DNA of 64,000 nucleotides from positions 40,362-104,361 of the forward strand of contig JAKSZP010017395.1 of NCBI GenBank assembly GCA_022478985.1. The letters are read 5' to 3'. The notes under the pieces are model-generated. The model worked only from the letters and a program-made list of their open reading frames with translations, was not told the DNA's origin and made no database searches. The translations under genes and the position numbers were made by a program. Origin of the DNA: Massospora cicadina (Eukaryota; Entomophthoromycota; Entomophthoromycetes; Entomophthorales; Entomophthoraceae). This document shows positions 22,373 through 33,860 of this stretch, piece after piece. Positions within the stretch are counted from its first letter, which is position 1; every line of letters starts with the position of its first letter.

Positions 22373-23395
22373 TTGCTATTCATGTCATATCAGGCTTGCT
22401 TTGTTAAGGAATCATCTCAAAACACTGCAACTGTTGAATATGCAGAACTCAAGCTTGCCCTAGATGCTGTGCTTAAATGGAAGAAGGAGTTTCTGCAAGA
22501 ATGTTATATCAATAAGCTGCCTTCGTTTGATCGTGATGGGAACATCTATGGATTCTTTAAACGATTTGAGTTTGCAGTAGAAGGAGCTTCAGATCAGCCT
22601 AAAAATTTACTAATGTCCACACTGGATATTGGAAGCGCTGACTAAGTTACTTTCTATCTTCCCAACAGTTCCCTTACTTATAAAAGAGTGAAGGATACTG
22701 TGCTGTGGTTGTTTGGGGGAACTTCAAAAATGGTGCAACGGAAGGCTGAGTTTCTAACCATTGTGTTTCAACATAATGAGACTTTCACTGCGTTTGCTGA
22801 TTGATTCTCAGCAGAAGCCCATGTGTTAATTGGGGCAGGAGTTTTAACTGAATGTGACATAAGCATAGCGTTGACCTCTGCTGTGAAATCATACCATGAA
22901 CTTTTTAATGCCTTGGCTCCATACCTAGAGGTTGACGTACCTTTGCTTAAACTTGTTCAAATTCTACGCCGTTTATCCACTACCTTCCCTCCACCCAGTA
23001 TAGAGCGGAAACCTATCACATCTGCTGCTAGCCTTGTTTATTCAGAAGAATCATCCCTCCCTGTTCAGCGGCCAGTTGGCATTCCCTGGCCTTATTATCA
23101 TCACAAGCCTCGCTTTCAACCAAGTTGCCAACAGCAGTTCACCTACTGGGATGGGCCTGGTTACACTGTTCAGTACCAGTCCACATATTTGGGTGGCCCA
23201 TTTTACAACAGTCAAGTATGCAGATCTTATGGGATTGTCTGCTTTATGTGCGGTTGCTCTGGGCACCTGGCTAGGAGTTGTCATAATATTAGGGTTCAGT
23301 ACCCACTGTGGGAACAGTATAATCAGGAAAAGTCAGAGCGGAGTAGAGTTGTGACTCTCTACCTCCGCTATTCTGACTCAAAACGTCCCACCTGA
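22373..23395 (+). pseudogene. element A gag, broken
   Basis: Gag would form the virus-like particle around element RNA. The reading starts MLFMSYQACFVKES and includes LPSFDRDGNIYGFFKRFEFA and ASDQPKNLLMSTLDIGSAD. A stop at 22643 ends the first piece, and further reading (KRVKDTVLWLFGG...) passes another stop before MLIGAGVLTECDISIALTSA. Near the end lies an intact CCHC knuckle CFMCGCSGHLARSC (23242-23283; CX2CX4HX4C). The frame ends at 23395. No separate capsid fold can be judged by eye. Confidence 0.85.
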
Positions 23396-26300
23396 ACCTA
23401 TTCCTGCACAGCTAGCGGAAATTTCCAAGTATGATGACGCTTTTCTATATCAGCAGCCTGTTGGAGGGGTAAATGTGCTGACACAAACGCAATTCCTGGA
23501 CATGGCAGAGGTAGGCTCACAGGAGCTCCCAAAACTGTATGCTTGCCAATTGTTCAATTACCCTCCTACAGATAAACTAGATCCATTAGCTGATGCGCTC
23601 CTCTTAAAAGGGGTAAACGTGGCCCTCTTTGTGGACGCTATTATTAAAGAATACCCTAAAGTGGGGAAGGGTATAATGAGTTTCCTTGTAAAAATAGATT
23701 AGTTAAATGTCCATGATTTAAAACAATCAGATACATCTTACTCTGAGTGTACATACTGTGACACTGTTGTAGCGAAAACCCGAGTTTGTGCAATAATTTA
23801 TATGGGTGCCCCAATTAACATAGTATCCTCAAAGTTGGTGTCAAAATTGGCATTAAAGCCTGATGAAGAGCATCGTATGGTGTATGGGACCGCAGGCGCA
23901 GAAAGCACAGTCTCTGAAGGACATACAGTGCGCTACCTTTGCAGTTTGGGTCGATTGTCATTTTGGCCCCAGCTATAGTGTTACCAAACAATAACTATGA
24001 CCTGTTAATCGGAACCGCCTTTATGCATCACTTTGGGGCTGTTGTTGATATGACAGCGGAGACATTTGAAATTCTGGGGCAGCAGATCCCAATCTACTTC
24101 GCTTCCAGCGGAATGCCAAAGGATCCTGTACACATGAGTCACATTAACCTTGCATATGGTGATGGGGTGTTTTCAGTTTTCTATCATCAACTAAAAAGCA
24201 AGACACGGGTCCTTCCTCACCATATTAATATCAAGGGCTACCGCTTAGAGCCGCTGGCCCTATATCTAATCCCTCTGGACACCAAGCAATCATAAGCACT
24301 GAGTTAGAGGTGGAAGTGCCTGCTGGGCTATATGGGGAGGACATTGGGCCCTATTGGCAATCACAGCCCAAGAACCACATGGCCCCTGACATTATACTCC
24401 CAGGGCATGGGGAGATCAAGGTATTGGTAGCAAATCTTCAGAATAAACCAATGCAAATCCGCTGAAACATCAAATAGTTGCATTCCTACATTTCGTTCCA
24501 GTTGAGTAGGTCCTCAGACTGCATGAGTTTGGTTAAAAGGATAAATTTGGTCTTCCTGTCAAAAAACAGCCTGGCATAATGGCAGTTGTACCGCATGAAA
24601 ATTTAATGGGGTTAACAGAAGTACAGAAAGATTGAGCAGAAGCTTTATTTCAAAAATACAAAGAGATCTTTGCTGTCAATGATCATGATTTAGGGTGCGC
24701 CTGAGGAGTGATCCAACGAAGGACACTGGGATCATCCTCCATCAGATCTTGGCCAATGCGCCGATCTAGAGCAGCAGAAGGTGTTGTCACAGCAGAAATT
24801 GATAAACTGTTGTAACAAGGAATGCTTGAATCATTGAAGAGCCCATGAGCTTTCACTGTCCTAATTGTCAAAAAGAAGGATGGTACTAACCGGGTAGTAA
24901 TAGACTACTGCAAGCTTAACAGCATTAAAAAAGAATCATACCCTTTGCCATGAATTGATGATGAATTGGACCGGTTGGGGGGATCTCGTTACTTCTCTGT
25001 AATGGATATAATATCTGGCTATTGGCAGATTGAGTTACCTGCAGCGGAACAAGAAAAATGCGCCATTATCACATTAAAAGGGCTAGTTTAACTGACACGT
25101 ATGCCACAAGGGCTGTGTAATGCCCCAGCTACTTTCCAACGGGCAATGGACACTATCCTTGGCAACTTGAAGCTGACATGCGTTCTTGTATACCTTGATG
25201 ATACTAATGTTTTCTCCCACACGTTTTCTGAGCACCTTAGCCATTTGGAAGAGGTATTCCGCCGGTTAGCTGAGGCCAACATCAAAATCAAACTCTGGAA
25301 AAGTAACTTTTTCAAGGATCAGCTAAAGTACCTCCGGTTTGTAGTTTATGCAACAGGGCTGAGGCCCCAACCAGTTAAGGTGGAGGCCATTCAGAAGATG
25401 ACTACATTAAGCAGTAAACGAGATATATAAGTATTTTTAGGGATGGTTGGCTACTATCGCCACTTTATACCTAACTTTAGTTGTATTGGAGGTCCATTGT
25501 TTGAGTTTTAAAAAAGGAAGCCACGTTTGCATGGATGGAACACTGTCAACGCTCCTTTGATACTCTTTGAACATTCTCGATTGAGGCGCCAGTGCCATGT
25601 TACCCAAATTTGATAAGGAATTTATTGTACAGATGGATGCATCTCTTTCCGGTGTGGGGGCAGTTCTGTCAAAAAAAGATGATGAGGGGGAGGAGCATTC
25701 AGTGGCGTAATGCAGCTGAAGCCTGAATAGCCATGAACAAAATTATACTGTGACTGAGCGGGAGTGCTTAGCAGTGATTTATGCTTACAAGCAATTCAGA
25801 GTATATTTATATGGTGTAAAATTTAAAGTCGTAATGGATCAAGCCTTGTTACGCTGGCTGCATAACCTTGAGGAGCCTGAGGGCCAGATAGCATGATGGG
25901 CCCTTACACTACAGACTTACAAATTCGAAATCCTTTACTGACCAGGAGTGAAACACCAGAATGCTGATTGCTTGTCGAGGCTACCAACTAATGCAGTTAT
26001 TGAAGATCTGAAGGAAATTATGTATGACAAGATGCTTATGGGAAAGTACGATGATGAGCCACCCCAAGTCATCAAGGCGTTGAATGAGATGCGAGCCAAC
26101 ACTTTCCAGTGGAATGGTGAGTTCTACAAGCGGATCAGCAACTTAACAGTAAACTTTCTGTGACCCTCAACACAGCCTAACATTATCATGAGCGCACATA
26201 GGGCAGTTGGGCATGGTGGCATGTGAAAGACATTAGAATTATTACAGCCTCAGCTTTATGGGAAAGCACGAACTTTGATGTGATTGATACTATCTCCTCC

Positions 26301-27212
26301 TGTCACTAGTGCCAAGTGGAAAAGCCGTTTCATTGAAAGACCACATACTGGTTAGTGAAGCCACACTTTGCTTGGCATACGGTTTCCCTTGATTCTGTCA
26401 GTCCTCTGCCAATGGGAGCTAACCGGTCCAAGTATATCCTGGTGGCAATTGACCACTTGACCAGGTGGGTTGAGGCATGGGCCATTCAGGATCTGGTGGC
26501 AGTTACTGTGGCTAAGTTTGTAATGGAATGCATCATTCAGCATCACAGCTGCCCGCAGTTTATCCTTACCAACAACAACACTAATTTTACCTCTCACATA
26601 CTTCCCAAACTCAACGAAATGATGGCTATCCATGGGGTTCTAACAACTACATATCACCCTGTGTCCAACGGAATGGTTGAACGGGTTAATGGGACCCTTT
26701 GAACATTCTACGGAAGTTGGTTCTGATAGGCCCTCCAATTGGAGTACCCTCCTTTCTACTGCAATGTTCGTTTACAACATTAGCTACTATTTTGCCATGG
26801 GGAAAAGCTCATTCCAATTGCTTTAAAATGGCACCCCGCTCTGCCCGCACTTCTATATGCCTGTGTAGAGGACACTGGCGGAATGGATCTGCTTTGTTAT
26901 TTGACCATCCTAACAAATACGCTGATAAAATTACAAACTAAAGTGTACTCATTCAGCTAAGCCAAGAAGATCAAAAGCCAGGATGCCAATTAGGTACAGC
27001 GAAGTGGCCTAGCACAGTTTAAAGATGGAGACATGGTCCTATTCCATGATCAACGTAAGTTCAACCGGAAACACAAGCTGGACAGTATCTGGATTGGGCC
27101 ATTAAAAGTCACTGAGAAGACAGGTATGTATGCATATACTATCAAGGACCCCACTAGCAGTCAGACCATCAACCAAGTGCATAAAAAGTTCCTCTGGGCG
27201 TATAAGAAATAG
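23396..27212 (+). pseudogene. element A pol: protease, RT, RNase H, integrase, broken
   Basis: Domain order is that of Ty3/gypsy. Protease (about 23780-24295): the active-site region reads IYMGAPINIV, so DTG is now MGA, followed by NNYDLLIGTAFMHHFGAVVD. RT (about 24880-25430): DRLGGSRYFSVMDIISGYWQ, then TRMPQGLCNAPATFQRAMD and VYLDDTNVFSHTF (YLDD intact). RNase H (about 25620-25990): IVQMDASLSGVGAVL, NYTVTERECLAVIYAYKQF, NADCLSRLP. Integrase (about 26190-27212): VAIDHLTRWVEAW, then TNNNTNF where TDNGTNF is expected, then HPVSNGMVERVNGTL. The C-terminal DSIWIGPLKVTEK is the GPY/F-like module. There is no chromodomain. It ends with TAG at 27210. Confidence 0.92.
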
Positions 27213-27238
27213 GAGCCTTATTTTTAAGTCAAGGAGGG

Positions 27239-27744
27239 TGTAATATTGCAATTCCAATATGACTGGATGATAAGCCCTAAGTCATTATGGCAGAACGGAT
27301 GGAATCCGCCAAGATTGATATGAGTTATGGTAATTTGAGTGCCTCAAAATAAGGTGATATTGGGTTGTTGGGAAATCGCCTCAAATTAGGCGTCATGAGA
27401 TTAATGAATGAAGAATTGGAGGAACAAATGTGATATGGAGAATTGAATTACTAAACCATGAAAACAGTATCATCCAAAGTCACTACAATATAAGTGAGAT
27501 GAGATGATCAAGGAGGTAGGTTGTTAATAGATTAGAGCAAGTGAAACAGTGAGGATCCGCTGTGTTTATTATAATAAATAAAGAAGTATAGTGGGAGCAA
27601 GTGCTCCATATTTTATTAAATAAGTTTATTTCTTCTTGTTTTAAAGGCAACGATCCTCATATCATTGGCCCTATTGCTCAGTGGGTCAAACCCTGCAAAA
27701 AATTGCTTATGACATATCTCAACAATAACGCCGATTTTACAACA
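27239..27744 (+). repeat. 3' LTR of element A (506 bp)
   Basis: Begins TGTAATATTGCAATTCC right after the purine tract AAGTCAAGGAGGG (27226-27238) and ends GATTTTACAACA. It is followed by the CTATT duplication. Confidence 0.95.
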
Positions 27745-28222
27745 CTATTCTTGGGCTTTTTACCAGATTTTGAATGCAAAAGGTTTCTCTTTTTTTGTTC
27801 AGAATTGAGTGTCAGGTTCAAACCCTGTTTTCAGCCTTTTTGCTTCAACTTTTTGCTTGTTTTTAGCTTTACCAGGTAAGTTTCCCAGTCAAGTTGACTT
27901 CTGTTTGAGTCCCTTGTTGGGGACTGACAATGGGAACTATGGTAGATAGCTTCTGGTAGCTAAAAATTCTCACAAAGTTGTTTATCTTTTTAGATAAAAA
28001 ATATGCAGATTTAGACACTTGAATGGTTTAGGCTAAATGGTTTCTGTGGAAAAGGTGTGGGGAAAACAGGAAGGGGTGGTGGCCACCCAACTCTCATCCA
28101 GTGTGTGCCCTAGGTCTGAGATTTGGGTGAGGGTCTAGGGCTTATGGGTGGTCTCTTTTTTGACTTAGAGGGGTGCATACCCTATCCAACTTAATGGCTG
28201 GAGCTAAGGGCCATACAAGTAG

Positions 28223-29860
28223 AGTGCCTTGTCATTTATGTAGAGCCGTCTATTTAGCAGCTCCTGCAAGTCCTGCTCATCATGATACTGAAATTGGGGA
28301 AAAGATGCGGTTTGCTCATGTGCAACAAAATAACCATCTTTTGCTAGAACGCCTCAAGAAAATGTTCTCTCAAATGAGGGGGCGCTTATTCAAGAAAACA
28401 CCCATGTTGCAGATGGCTATTATCCGATGGTTCAGCTCATGCCCTGGTTAAATCAGGAGCTACCCTGGGTCATGGGAGAGCTGATGGACTAGATAAGCCT
28501 CACGTTTGACTGGATTAGGGATGTGACTACATTAGGAGTGAACAACAAATGATTCATGCAAGAAATGACCAAATGGGTGTTGGGCACTCACTCCACTCTA
28601 AGTCGTATCAGGGGCTGCATTACCATGATATAGTGACACGTCACCAAACAAGATAACTCCATTGCAACTGATCTCAGTCATCTGAGAGGTGAATGGATCA
28701 ACCACCACGCCCCTGAAAATCCTGGAGCTTCATTCCTTGGTTCTTCCAGATATAGGCAGTTGTTAGTTCAGATAGCTCACATAGAGGGCTTTAAAATTGC
28801 AAATTGAGGATGGAATATTACCTTCCATTTGTCGAGTCAGTGGATATGTTAATCTCAGGGTTAGTTTAGAAAACTGCAACTATCAAATGAGGAGCTCCTT
28901 CGAGAACGAGCTGCCTTAGTTAACTAACTAGATGATATCTCTCATCAAACTCATGACAGCGGACGCCAGATTTTCAGGTTGCAAGGAACTCTTAATGATA
29001 TGGTTGAGCATCTTCAAAATCTTGAGCACAAACTGGCCACTGATAATGAATTATGCCAAAATTTACAAAAAAGAGGTTGATGAGCTTAGACAGGGTGCGA
29101 AGGATGAGCGCTGCCAGAGTGGCTCAGTTAAAGTGGAACAAATCATGTAAGAGTTGTTCACTGCCCAGGGTGAGGGGAGTCAGGTCGTGGATAGTATTAA
29201 CTCAGGATAAATATTATGAGGGTCTGCAAGTGAGCTACCCCCAGTTGTCGCCATTATTTTAACCAAAGAGTCCACCACTTCTCAAAGGACAATGGCAGAA
29301 CCAAATTATGTCCCATGCTCCAAAAATTTTCCTCATGTGAAGGGTACGTTTGCCAGGCTGGAGACTGCTCAATTCACTCTCAGAAACTTCAGCAAGGAAT
29401 GAGAAGATAATGTTCGTGCCAAAAAGGTACCTTTCTTTAACTAGGAGAAGCAATATGTATGGGTTCTTCAAGCATCTTGGTTTGCTGCCAAAGGAGCTTT
29501 GTATTGCTGTAAGGAGTAGCTGCTAATTATCACCTTAGATGCTAAAGCGCTGACCATGTCACCTGTTACTTAAAGGTCAGCTCTGTGACCTATCAGGAGG
29601 TCAAGGATATGGTGCTATGATTGTTTGGCGGGGTAGAAAAATTGTGCAACGAAAAGCAGACAACCTGATTATTGGGTTTCAATGGAACAAAACTCTTTTG
29701 GCATTTTCAGACCACATCACCTTGGAAGCACTTGTGCTGGTAGGGGTGGGAACACTATCAGAGACTGGTGTCAGTATTGCTATGACTGCTTCTGTGAAAC
29801 CACATCAGGAGCTCTATAACGCAATGGCTCCAGTTCTGCAGGGGCTATTATTCTACTGAA
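28223..29860 (+). pseudogene. element D gag, continued after E
   Basis: Resumes after the AGTAG duplication of E. Pieces in different frames include KMRFAHVQQNNHLLLERLKK (about 28303) and a heptad-like coiled-coil stretch, VEHLQNLEHKLATDNELCQN (about 28994-29053), then KEVDELRQG. The rest resembles A gag: VKDMVL.LFGGVEKL (compare VKDTVLWLFGG in A, near 29605-29645) and LVGVGTLSETGVSIAMTASV (about 29735-29800, compare LIGAGVLTECDISIALTSAV in A). This kinship supports calling it gag. The knuckle is not recognisable. Confidence 0.72.
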
Positions 29861-30550
29861 TATTGTCAACTATTTGTGGCGATTGGCCACAACATTGAAC
29901 CCACCCAGTGGGGACCAGAAACTGTCAGGGACTGTTGCTGGTGTTTAATCCATGGGTGGCAGGCAGCAATAAAATTTTAATCCTCCAGCTAAACTATGAA
30001 AAAACTACAGTCTACTGACCAACCAGCGACTTACCTATTATTATTTGGCCCATCCATGGCCACTCAACGCTCTGCCCCACCCACATTCAGCTTATAGCCC
30101 TCAGGCCAGGCATAAGATTGTTTGAAAACAAGAACCTTTTTAAATAAATTGCTTTGAGTGAGTTAAGAAAGGGCATTGTGAGGCAAGCTTCCCTGCAAAG
30201 CAGAACTTCCATGCAGTTTTGCCAAATTTGAGCGATCAGGGAAAACAACAAGTGGAGTAGAGATGAAATTCTATATTGCCTCTGCGTCAAATATATCTGC
30301 CCCAACTAATCATTTTGAATCGCCCAATGTTGGTTCTCATGCCCCAATGACATATTTCTCTACTGACAAACATCCACCTACATAAAAATGGTAACTCTCT
30401 CCCAATCCAAGGAGGGCGTCATGGAAGAGATCTGTCAAAAGATTCAAAACTATAAACCTGTCATAAACTGGAGAGTAACTCAGCAGAAGAACCCCAACCC
30501 TCCTCAGATGTGGCCTCATTGAAGATGTAAACGTCGCCATCCCATATGGA

Positions 30551-33271
30551 GTGTATCATAAAGGAGTCCCACAGGTAGGGTCAAGCTACGTGCAGTTTCT
30601 TGATAATAAGAGTTCCTTGGCTGTTCATGTATTAAACAGTTGTGGTTCTTCTTATGCAAAGTGTCTTATTGTGACATTTTGTGAAGAAATGAAAATACAA
30701 GTGATCATTGACACTGGCGCCCCAGCTAATATAGTATTGACAAAGCTTGTAGCTAAGCTGCCTTTGAAACCCAATGTGGAGCACCAAGTTTTATATGGGA
30801 CTGTGGAGGTGGAAAGTATTATATTGGATGGAGCGTACAGTGCAAATCCTCTTTGCTTTGGGTTAATCACTATCTCCATGCCAGAAATTGTATTGAAGAA
30901 CCATAACCATGACATTTTAATTGGCACAGCTTTCATGCGCCGTTTTGATGCCATGGTCAACATGGCATAAGAAACTTTTGAATTCTGGGTCAGTGGATCC
31001 CTGTCTACTTCACATCAAAGGGGGTGCCAAAGGAATCCACCCAATATGGCCAAATCAACATTGCATACTATGACGGCGTAGTTCCCATCCACTACTAGCT
31101 TTTGCAGCGGCGAACTGGGGGTTCTTCCTAATCAAATATACAAGTACCAAGGGATCCTGTTATAATTTAATACCGATTTAATGATACCATCCAGGTACCA
31201 AGCTATCTATTAATGGAACTCAAAGTGGAGATATTGGAAGTGTTGTTCGAGGAGTTTCTCAGCCACTACCAACAATGATGCCTCAAACCTCATGTGGCTT
31301 CAGGAATATCAGTATCTGGCCCTGAGGGAATCAAAGTACTTCTGGCTAACCTGCAGAAGGAGCCAGTTATGGTCCAAAGGCTTCAGTTGGTGGCTTATCT
31401 CCATCTGACCCCCATTAATGAGGTCCTTTGGCTTCATGAATCTAACTCGTTGGATGAGTTTGGCCTCCTCACCCAGAATTTGGCTGGCGTAATGGCAGTG
31501 GTTCTGCGTGAAGCTTTAATGGGGCTATTTTAAGAGCAACAAGGAGGAAAATGGCATTATTTGAAAAATATGAGAGATCTTCGCGTCCCATGACCACATT
31601 CTGGGGTGATTCGTGGAGTTGTTCATTAAGTGGACAAAGGGACTACCATCCTATTTGGTCTCAGCCAATCTGCCACTTGAAGGCTTCACAAGAGGTAGTG
31701 TCTGACAAAATAAGGAAGTTGCTGGAGCAGGGTATTATTGATTTGAGAAAAGTCCTTAGCCACTCCTATGTTAATTGTAAAAAAGGATGGCACTACCCAG
31801 GTAGTGATTGACTATCAGAAACTTAATAGCATCACTAAAAATGATATATATGCTACCTGTACTTGATGGTGCTTTAGATAGTCTGGGGGTTCACGCTATT
31901 TTTCAGCTATGGACCTAATCTTGGGGTACTGGCAGATCAAGTTGCCCACATCAGAATGAGAAAGATTTGCATGATCACCTCCAAAGAGTTATTCCAGCCC
32001 ACTTGTATGCTACAAGGCCTGTGTAATGCCCCGGTTACAAAAAAGGGTGATGACATTCTCCTAGGTGATCCTAAACAGTCATGTATCATTGTTTACCTTG
32101 ATGACATTAACGTTTTCTAATTCTTGATTTCAGAGCAACTAGATCACAACGAGTAATAAATCACTAGCTTAAAGAGGCTAACATTATCATGCCCCATAAA
32201 TGTTATTTTTAAAGAGCAATTAAAATATCTCAGATTTGTGGTAAATGCCAGAGGTCTTTGACTCAACCAGCTAAGGTAGAAGCCATCAGGAAGATGGTCT
32301 AATCCCACATCAATTGAGACATCCAAGTCTTTTTGGGCATGGTTGAGTATTACTGCCAGTTTATTCTAAATCTTAACTAAATTAGCCCCCACTCTTTAGG
32401 CTTTTATAGACTGACGCTACTTTTGAGTGGATGAAATGATGTCAAAGCACTTTTGACGCTCTTTGAATGGTGCTGATCAGCACTCCAATGCTGTGGGGGT
32501 GGAAGGCGAGTCACTAAGGGCGTACAGCTACTGACCTGAAGGTTGTGGGTTCGATTCCACCCTTTGCACATCATTGGGGTGCCAGCCAAAGGAATCTATT
32601 GGCGTTTAGTAGGTCTAATAACACAAAAACCTTACCCATGACGTAACCAGAAAAATTTGAGTCCCAATCTGGATGTGAAAAAACTTTCTTTGATGGAGTT
32701 GACCCTGTTCAGGTTTCATGTCATTTCTTTCTTTTAGTAATGCCTGTCCCCTGGTTGGCTTGCCTCAGTTATATAAATACATAGCACTCCAGTGCTGCAG
32801 TATCTGGACTTTGTTGAATATTCTATTACTCAGATGAATGCTTCTCTTTCTGCTGTGGGAGCGATCTTGTCACATTAGGATGATGATGGGGTGGAGCATC
32901 CCATTGCTCATTGCAGCTGAAGTTTGAGTTGTCACAAGAAGGATTATATGGTGACTGAATGGGAGTGCCTAGTGGTAATTTAAGTATAAAGACGATTTTG
33001 GGTATATTTTTTAACATATCAAAGTTCAAAGTTGTGACTGAACACTCTTTGTTACGCTAGTTAAAAATCCTTCAGGAGCCAGAGGGCCGTCTTGAATGTT
33101 GGGAGCTCAAGCTGAAAGTGCATGATTTTGAAATAATCCACTAGTTGGGCGCAGAACTCCAGAAAGCTGACTGCCTATCGTGCTTACAACTGTCACTATT
33201 GTCAGACAATTGTATGTCCAAAAAAATGAGAAAAGTGTTTCGTGAAAAATATGGCAGAAATCTCAAAAAAC
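30551..33271 (+). pseudogene. element D protease, RT and RNase H, broken
   Basis: Protease 30551-30970: VIIDTGAPANIVLTKLVAKL keeps DTG, then HNHDILIGTAFMRRFDAMVN, close to A. RT (about 31700-32300): KIRKLLEQGIIDL, then YFSAMDLILGYWQIKLP-like in shifted frames, and VYLDDINVF (about 32090-32118) with YLDD intact. RNase H (about 32400-33210) is split by SINE-1; after it comes QMNASLSAVGAIL (A has QMDASLSGVGAVL) and KADCLS. The reading stops at the C junction at 33271 and resumes in integrase at 40386. Confidence 0.85.
32494..32782 (+). mobile_element. SINE-1, tRNA-derived, with LINE-G 3' tail (289 bp)
   Basis: Inserted in the RNase H region of D and absent from the matching place in A (near 25600). 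Flanks are AGCACTCCAATGCTG (32479-32493) and AGCACTCCAGTGCTG (32783-32797), 14/15. The head is tRNA-like: a box-A-like GGCGAGTCACTAAGG near 32505 and a clear box B with T-arm, GTGGGTTCGATTCCAC (32545-32560). After a body of unknown origin, the last 45 bp (from AGTAATGCCTGTCCCCTGGT, 32737) match the 3' tail of LINE G3. A TATAAATAC stretch replaces the TAATAATAAA end. Confidence 0.9.
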
Positions 33272-33834
33272 TGGTCGATTCTTGGTGGAATCCTTAAATC
33301 AGGATAATACTATTACTCACTCTCTTTGGCCATAATGCTCAATTGTTGTTAGTAGAGTTGCGCCAACCCTGCGGCGAAATTAGGGAAGACATTCTGAGGT
33401 CCTGACATCCAAATTGGTCAAAATACACAAATTCTTGTCTTATAGGTTCACCTTGCCTGCTAGCAACCCACCATCTGCCCTAGCATTTAAGTTAGGCGAA
33501 TCTTGAGAGATCCAATAGGCTGAAAGTGAGTATTTCCTAATTGAGCCACTCCACATTTATAATGAATTTCTCAGCCTCCTCACTTCAAGCCTTAAACTGC
33601 TTTAAATACTAAGCGGTGAGAGAGAAAATTGATTCACTTCTTGATCCCCCGTTAATATGAATAGATATCTTATAAAAATCCAACTTTTAGTTTAATAAAC
33701 GTTTTATTTTCCAAATATAATTTAAAAAGCCCTTAAAATTTATTCGCGCAGTTGAGAAAATACTTCTCCTGCAATTATATTGTTGAAATAAGGGTCTAAA
33801 AAACACAGGCGAGCATAAACCTGCTCTGATGTCA
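33272..33834 (+). repeat. 5' LTR of element C (563 bp)
   Basis: Starts TGGTCGATTC and ends CTGATGTCA. It is collinear with 39821-40380, with shared GATAATACTATTACTCACTC, GTTGCGCCAACCCTG, AACCCACCATCTGCCCT, GTGAGTATTTCCTAA and ATATTGTTGAAAT. It includes the short palindrome-like GTTGCGCCAACCCTGYGGCG. Confidence 0.92.
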
Positions 33835-33839
33835 ACAAG

Positions 33840-33857
33840 TGGTGCTCTTTACAGTGG
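33840..33857 (+). promoter_or_regulatory. primer-binding site of element C
   Basis: TGGTGCTCTTTACAGTGG, five bases after the LTR end (or two, if the LTR ends at CAACA). Confidence 0.78.
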
Positions 33858-33860
33858 TAA

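Larger units (their letters stand above)
21819..27744 (+). mobile_element. complete Ty3/gypsy element A (5.9 kb)
   Basis: Best-preserved LTR element here: both LTRs, PBS, gag, pol and purine tract in order. It is flanked by a perfect CTATT duplication (21814-21818 and 27745-27749) and nested in the 5' LTR of E. Its coding has stops and frameshifts and its integrase catalytic Asp is altered, so it is dead. It is among the youngest insertions in the stack. Confidence 0.95.
11151..28217 (-). mobile_element. chromovirus-type Ty3/gypsy element E, inserted in gag of D
   Basis: Minus-oriented element. It has LTRs at about 11151-14120 (holding F2) and 21228-28217 (holding A), a PBS at 21227-21208, and a pol ending in a chromodomain next to the left LTR. 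A purine tract (minus AGGAAAGGGTAA, 14132-14121) abuts the left LTR, which ends ...TTACA at 14120. The right flank is AGTAG (28218-28222); the left junction is uncertain (11151 by length; a near-match AGTGG lies at 11236-11240). F3 and solo LTRs O and K1 lie in its integrase. Each LTR is about 1.06 kb once insertions are removed. Confidence 0.84.
21228..28217 (-). repeat. 5' LTR of element E, interrupted by A
   Basis: Second copy of the E LTR. It is continuous to 21818, then split by element A, and resumes at 27745/27750. The reading across A (...CAAGCTATT, then CTTGGGCTTTTTACC) matches the uninterrupted left copy (...TAAGCTATT, CTTAGCCTTTTTACC). It ends GGGCCATACA at 28217. Confidence 0.82.

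Noticed and set aside
11236..28222. E target duplication AGTGG/AGTAG as exact ends of element E
   Set aside because: The right end is good, but the primer-binding site and right-LTR length put the left end nearer 11151, so AGTGG at 11236 is probably chance.
32505..32576. A tRNA gene (clear T-arm GTGGGTTCGATTCCAC)
   Set aside because: The anticodon arm does not fold, and the sequence continues into a 289-bp unit with a LINE tail and target duplication. It is the head of a SINE.
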